DNA of 64,000 nucleotides, taken from contig NZ_AP022332.1 in NCBI RefSeq assembly GCF_009936375.1, forward strand, positions 868,001-932,000. Reading direction: 5' to 3'. The notes beneath the pieces are model-generated. The model was not told the DNA's origin and ran no database searches. It was given only the letters and a program-made list of their open reading frames with translations. This document shows, piece after piece, positions 60,669-64,000 of this stretch (its first letter is position 1; every line of letters starts with the position of its first letter). Origin of the DNA: Methylosinus sp. C49. Its GTDB lineage: Bacteria > Pseudomonadota > Alphaproteobacteria > Rhizobiales > Beijerinckiaceae. The translations under genes were made by a program, and so were the position numbers.

Positions 60669-61235
60669 TCAGGAATTCCCGTAACGATACGCGATGTCGT
60701 GCGCGATGCGGCCGCCTTCGTCGAGATAGCGCGAGATGGCCAGGCGCGCATTGGGCGTGCAGGAGCGATAGGTGGTCTCATAGCCGCGAAAGCCGCGGTT
60801 GAAGGCGCCCGTCAGCTTCAGCCGGCGCTGGCCCGTCTTGGCCTCGGCCTCGAGCAGCGCGCTCATCTTGGCGCGCCAATCCTCGCCATCCTCGGAGCCG
60901 CAGAGATCGCGCAGATAGGAGAGCGCGCCGAGTATCTCGGAGAGTCGCAGCAATTGCGGCTCATAGGGCGGCGGCGGCCCTTCGGCGGCGGGCTGCTGCG
61001 CGGCGCCGTTGGGCTGCGCCTGCTGCTTGCCTCCCGGCGGCGTTTTCGCGGCGTTCTTCTTCTTCGGCTTGGCCTTGCCCTGCTGCGGCGCCCGCTCGAT
61101 CACGCGCGGCGCCGAATGCTGCTGGCCCCAGCCGAACAGGCTCTGCAGAAAATCCTGCGCGCTCGCCGGCTGCGCGAGGAGAGCGCAGGAGAGCGCGAGG
61201 GGAAGAGCGATCCTTCTGTCCGACGGAAACTGCAT
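60669..61235 (-). CDS. TIGR02301/DUF2385 family exported protein
   Basis: A 188-aa protein with a Sec signal peptide (cleavage near A-S-A-Q, residue 26), a Lys/Pro/Gln-rich low-complexity segment (about 45-75), then the conserved C-terminal domain: Y-E-P-Q-L-L-R-L-S-E-I-L-G-A-L-S-Y-L-R-D-L-C-G (split here over two helices), W-R-A-K-M and F-N-R-G-F-R-G-Y-E-T-T-Y-R-S-C-T-P. This family is restricted to Rhizobiales-like alphaproteobacteria and supports the taxonomic call. Function unknown. Confidence 0.85.
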   Translation of the reverse strand: MQFPSDRRIALPLALSCALLAQPASAQDFLQSLFGWGQQHSAPRVIERAPQQGKAKPKKKNAAKTPPGGKQQAQPNGAAQQPAAEGPPPPYEPQLLRLSEILGALSYLRDLCGSEDGEDWRAKMSALLEAEAKTGQRRLKLTGAFNRGFRGYETTYRSCTPNARLAISRYLDEGGRIAHDIAYRYGNS

Positions 61236-61270
61236 CGCTTCGCCGCTTTCTTTCGAGCTTCGACGTATCT

Positions 61271-61296
61271 CCTTCTCCCCGCAGGCGGGGAGAAGG
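61271..61296. repeat. REP-like palindrome
   Basis: CCTTCTCCCCGC and GCGGGGAGAAGG form a perfect 12-bp stem around AG, between pdxH end and the TIGR02301 gene start. Similar CCTTCTCC...GGAGAAGG hairpin at 63602, suggesting a second dispersed repeat type or terminators. Confidence 0.65.
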
Positions 61297-61322
61297 AAGG
61301 CGGCCAACGCCGCGCGACTGCG

Positions 61323-61931
61323 TCAAGGATAGAGCCGCGCCTTGGCCCAGCCCGCGCCCTCGCGGGAAAATTGCACGCGATCATGCAAGCGGAAGGGCCG
61401 ATCCGCCCAGAACTCGATCGCGACCGGAAGGATCCGATAGCCGCGCCAATGCGGCGGCCGCGGCACCTCGCCGAGCCCGAAGCGCGCCGCCTGAAAGGCG
61501 ACCGCCTTCTCGAGCGCGAATCGGCTCTCCAGCGGTTGCGACTGGCGGCTCGCCCAGGCGCCGATGCGGCTGTCGCGGGGGCGGCTGGCGAAATAAGCGT
61601 CGGCCTCGGCGTCCGATACGGACTCCACCGGACCGCGCAGCCGCACCTGCCGGCGCAGCGATTTCCAGTGGAAAAGCGCCGCCGCCTTCATCGTGGCGGC
61701 GAGCTCGCGGCCCTTGGCGCTCTCGGCGTTGGTATAGAAGGTGAAGCCGGATTCGCCCCAATCCTTCATCAAAACCATGCGGGAATCCGGCAGGCCGGTT
61801 TCATCCACCGTGGAGAGCGCCATCGCTTCGGGAACGTCGGGCTCGCTCGCCTTCGCCTCCTCGAACCATGCGCCGAATAATGCGTAAGGTTCGGAGGCCT
61901 CGCAGAAGTCACTCTGTTTTAACCCCTTCAC
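61323..61931 (-). CDS. pdxH: Pyridoxamine 5'-phosphate oxidase
   Basis: FMN enzyme oxidising PNP and PMP to PLP. The 202-aa protein has the standard N-terminal P-Y-A-L-F-G-A-W-F near residue 12, the FMN-binding D-S-R-M-V-L-M-K-D near 48, [10 protein letters not shown] near 65, [10 protein letters not shown] near 85 and the C-terminal [10 protein letters not shown] with [11 protein letters not shown]. The GTG at 61931 with GAGG nine bases upstream matches the family N-terminus better than ATG 61991, which would overlap the divergent lipoprotein gene. Confidence 0.95.
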   Translation of the reverse strand: MKGLKQSDFCEASEPYALFGAWFEEAKASEPDVPEAMALSTVDETGLPDSRMVLMKDWGESGFTFYTNAESAKGRELAATMKAAALFHWKSLRRQVRLRGPVESVSDAEADAYFASRPRDSRIGAWASRQSQPLESRFALEKAVAFQAARFGLGEVPRPPHWRGYRILPVAIEFWADRPFRLHDRVQFSREGAGWAKARLYP

Positions 61932-62023
61932 GGGAAAATCCTCAGCTGCCGCCGAAGCGATGGCGGTGGTCCTGGTGGTAAGGCAGCGCATTGCACGACC
62001 TGCGAGACACACATAACGCCGCC

Positions 62024-62485
62024 GTGGCCGCTTCTCAAATCGGTCTCGCCGCCGCACGTCTGCTCACGGCCGTCCTCGCGGCGGCGGCGCTGGGCGGCTG
62101 CTCTTTCGCCATTCCCGGCGGCGAGCCGGCCCCGGCCTGGAAAAATGTCAGCGACGATGTGACCGGCTCCATTCCGCATAAGACCACGCCGACTCTCTCC
62201 CATTCGCTCGACCAGGAGGACTGGCGACGCGCCAATGCGGCTCTCGGCGTCGCGCTCGATCCTCAGGGCGCCGGCGCGACGGTCAATTGGGACAATCCCG
62301 AAAGCCATGCGCGCGGCTCCTTCACGCCGGTCGGCCAGCCCTATCCTTCGGACGGCAAGGTGTGCCGCGCCTTTCTGGCGGAAGTCGGGACGAAGGAGAG
62401 CCACGAGCAATTGCAGGGCACGGCCTGCCGCGATAAATCCGTGGATTGGGCGCTGATCGACGTGCGGCCCTGGCGCAAGGCCTGA
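62024..62485 (+). CDS. RT0821/Lpp0805 family surface lipoprotein
   Basis: A 153-aa protein with a lipoprotein signal (hydrophobic Ala/Leu stretch, lipobox L-G-G-C near residue 26) and a C-terminal conserved domain: [34 protein letters not shown] and C-R-A-F-L-A-E-V with a later [10 protein letters not shown]. This matches the 17-kDa surface-antigen-like family of alphaproteobacteria. The start is uncertain (GTG 62024 or TTG 61991; neither has a good Shine-Dalgarno). Divergent from pdxH. Confidence 0.8.
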   Translation: MAASQIGLAAARLLTAVLAAAALGGCSFAIPGGEPAPAWKNVSDDVTGSIPHKTTPTLSHSLDQEDWRRANAALGVALDPQGAGATVNWDNPESHARGSFTPVGQPYPSDGKVCRAFLAEVGTKESHEQLQGTACRDKSVDWALIDVRPWRKA

Positions 62486-62629
62486 CGAGTCCCGCCTGAA
62501 AATTCAGCGGTCTCGCCCTCCGACCTTCGCCGCATCCTTGCGCGCGGCCGCCACTTCTCCCAAATAGACGTGTCAGACATGAGCGTCCGCGCCGCTCGAG
62601 GCGGGCGCCACTATGGGCTTTTGAAGAAA

Positions 62630-63589
62630 ATGCGCGATCCATATGATGTCCTGGGCGTCGCCAAGACGGCGAGCGCCGCCGAGATCAAGAAGGCGTTTCG
62701 CAGCCTCGCGAAAAAATACCACCCGGACCAGAACAAGAACGATCCCAAGGCCAAGGAGAAATTCGCCGAGGCCAATTCCGCCTATGAGATTCTCGGCGAC
62801 GAGAAGAAAAAGGCGCAATTCGACCGCGGCGAGATCGACGCCGAGGGCAAGCCGCGCTTCACCGGCTTCGAGGGATTCGGCGCGGGTCCCGGCGGCGGCT
62901 ATCGCGGACAGCGCGGCCCTGGCGGGGCCGAGCATTTCGAATTTCATTTCGGCGGCGACGCGCCGGGCGGCGGCCGCGCCGGCTTCGACCCTTCGGATCT
63001 TTTCGCCGATCTCTTCGGCGCCGGAGGGGGCGCGCGCCGCGGAGCCCGCGCGCCGCGCCGCGGCGAGGATGTCGCGCTGCAAGTGACCATCTCGCTGGCC
63101 GAGGCGGTGAAGGGCGGCAGCACGCGCGTCTTTCTGCCGAGCGGCCGCACGCTCGAGGTGAATATTCCGGTCGGCATAGAGGACGGCAAGCAGATTCGCC
63201 TGCGCGGCCAGGGCCACGCCGCCCCGCCCGGCGGCGAGCCCGGCGACGCCATCGTCACCGTCCATGTCGCGCCGGACCCGCTGTTCGCCATTTCCGGCCG
63301 CGATCTGAAGCTCGATCTGCCGATCGCCTTCTACGAGGCGGTTCTGGGCGCCAAGGTCGCGGCGCCGACGCTCTCCGGCAAGGTGGAGCTGACCATCCCC
63401 GCCGGCTCCAATGGCGGCCGCGTGCTGCGCCTGCGCGGCAAGGGCCTGCCGGCCGCGGAGGGCAAGCCGGCCGGCGATCTCTATGTGACGCTGCGCGTGC
63501 TGCTGCCCGAAGGCGCCGACGCCGAGCTCGAGGCCTTCGCCCAAAAATGGCGCACGGCCAAGCCCTATGATCCGCGCAAGGGAATGTGA
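62630..63589 (+). CDS. DnaJ-like (CbpA type) Hsp40 co-chaperone
   Basis: Stimulates DnaK ATPase. It is 319 aa: J domain 1-68 (Y-D-V-L-G-V-A, H-P-D at 31-33, [13 protein letters not shown]), a Gly/Phe-rich linker (about 75-150) and two C-terminal beta-sandwich substrate domains ([34 protein letters not shown]). No C-x-x-C-x-G-x-G zinc repeats, so it is the type II/CbpA form, distinct from the main DnaJ. ATG 62630 has GAAGAA close by. Confidence 0.92.
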   Translation: MRDPYDVLGVAKTASAAEIKKAFRSLAKKYHPDQNKNDPKAKEKFAEANSAYEILGDEKKKAQFDRGEIDAEGKPRFTGFEGFGAGPGGGYRGQRGPGGAEHFEFHFGGDAPGGGRAGFDPSDLFADLFGAGGGARRGARAPRRGEDVALQVTISLAEAVKGGSTRVFLPSGRTLEVNIPVGIEDGKQIRLRGQGHAAPPGGEPGDAIVTVHVAPDPLFAISGRDLKLDLPIAFYEAVLGAKVAAPTLSGKVELTIPAGSNGGRVLRLRGKGLPAAEGKPAGDLYVTLRVLLPEGADAELEAFAQKWRTAKPYDPRKGM

Positions 63590-63601
63590 GACGGGCGTAT
63601 C

Positions 63602-63626
63602 GCCTTCTCCGCCGGCAGGAGAAGGC
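63602..63626. terminator. Hairpin after the DnaJ-like gene
   Basis: GCCTTCTCC and GGAGAAGGC form a perfect 9-bp stem with a 7-base loop, 12 bases after the stop. No T tract follows, so it may be a REP-like element or a weak terminator. Confidence 0.5.
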
Positions 63627-63705
63627 GAAGCCCCAGAAACGGCTTCGTGACCGCCCGCCCGCTCCCTTATGCTGAAGCCCGAATCGGTGACGGGAAAGGA
63701 CGGCG

Positions 63706-64000
63706 ATGTCGGGGGCTGCGGCGTTTCAGTGGGGCGAATATCGTGAGGCGCTGCTGTTTCTGGGCACGGCGGGAGTCGTCGCGCCTTTGTTTCATCGGCT
63801 GCGCATCAGCCCCATTCTCGGCTTTCTGCTCGCCGGCGCGGCGCTCGGCCCTTTCGGCCTCGGCAAGCTCGCCGAGCGCCATGAGCTTCTCTCGGCGATC
63901 GCGCTGAGCGATCTCGAGGGCGTCGCCAAAATCGCCGAATTCGGCCTCGTCTTCCTCTTGTTCATGATCGGCCTCGAGCTCTCCTGGGAGCGCCTCGCGC
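63706..64000 (+). CDS. Kef/CPA2-type monovalent cation:proton antiporter, N-terminal part (cut by window edge)
   Basis: The first 98 codons of an integral membrane protein run off the right end. L-F-L-G-T-A-G-V-V-A-P-L-F-H-R-L-R-I-S-P-I-L-G-F-L-L-A-G is split over helices 1-2 (about 16-45), and F-G-L-V-F-L-L-F-M-I-G-L-E-L-S (about 79-93) is the classic CPA2 motif of KefB/KefC. AAAGGA precedes the ATG at 63706. Whether a TrkA-N domain follows is outside the window. Confidence 0.88.
   Translation, partial: MSGAAAFQWGEYREALLFLGTAGVVAPLFHRLRISPILGFLLAGAALGPFGLGKLAERHELLSAIALSDLEGVAKIAEFGLVFLLFMIGLELSWERLA

Overview
The window is high-GC chromosomal DNA from an alphaproteobacterium, most likely of the order Rhizobiales (Hyphomicrobiales). 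The evidence is an F0 ATP synthase operon with a duplicated b subunit (atpI-atpB-atpE-atpF'-atpF), a MucR/Ros regulator, the cell-cycle regulator GcrA with GANTC sites upstream, a TIGR02301/DUF2385 protein, secG-pyrG, argD-argF-hslO and rnd-lptC-lptA. A Methylocystaceae or Beijerinckiaceae relative is plausible, but nothing here proves it. No rRNA, tRNA, CRISPR array, prophage or insertion sequence was recognised.

Layout. 0-2.5 kb: end of atpI and the rest of the F0 operon, closed by a strong terminator. 2.6-7.9 kb: GNAT acetyltransferase, ornithine decarboxylase with a long structured leader, a Tat-exported glucan biosynthesis protein, DNA polymerase IV. 8.1-10.3 kb: OpuC/YehXYZ-type osmolyte importer in which binding protein and permease are one polypeptide. 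10.4-12.3 kb: a three-gene module of a Cys-rich exported peptide, a DUF692 (MNIO) enzyme and a DUF2063 partner, i.e. a bufferin/HvfABC-like RiPP system. This is the most interesting locus. 12.5-19.8 kb: secreted protein, hydroxyacid dehydrogenase, family-3 binding protein coupled to moaA, DUF971, L,D-transpeptidase, mucR, Rieske-FAD oxidoreductase. 20-25 kb: CarS-like membrane protein preceded by 16-bp tandem repeats, dihaem cytochrome c, trypsin-like protease, metallophosphoesterase, Hsp20, EEP-family hydrolase.

25.1-33.7 kb looks like a stress and NAD/PRPP salvage island: DUF3775, nicotinamidase, APH-like protein, then an ATGA-coupled operon of alpha/beta hydrolase, PAS-like/PRPP synthetase fusion and nicotinate phosphoribosyltransferase. 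It continues with an HPF-cold-shock fusion, a phosphoribosyltransferase, alanine dehydrogenase and a PEBP protein. 33.7-39.4 kb: lptA, lptC, rnd, two CYTH-type proteins and a SPINDLY-type glycosyltransferase. 39.4-43.4 kb: small ORF and TetR with a shared promoter/operator, an accessory FtsH, and a HicA/HicB pair arranged tail to tail. 43.5-48.3 kb: LprI-like protein, leuB, secreted protein, secG, pyrG. 48.3-55.3 kb: membrane protein, NarL-type two-component pair, REPIN-like inverted repeats, DsbA-like thioredoxin, FAH hydrolase, glycerophosphodiesterase with a calcium loop, YeiB-like acyltransferase. 55.5-64 kb: argD-argF-hslO with a clear promoter, gcrA, small conserved genes, TIGR02301, pdxH, RT0821-type lipoprotein, DnaJ-like chaperone and the start of a Kef-type antiporter.

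Functions are assigned from motif recognition only; no search was run. Starts were chosen by Shine-Dalgarno spacing and family length, so several differ from the longest open frame.
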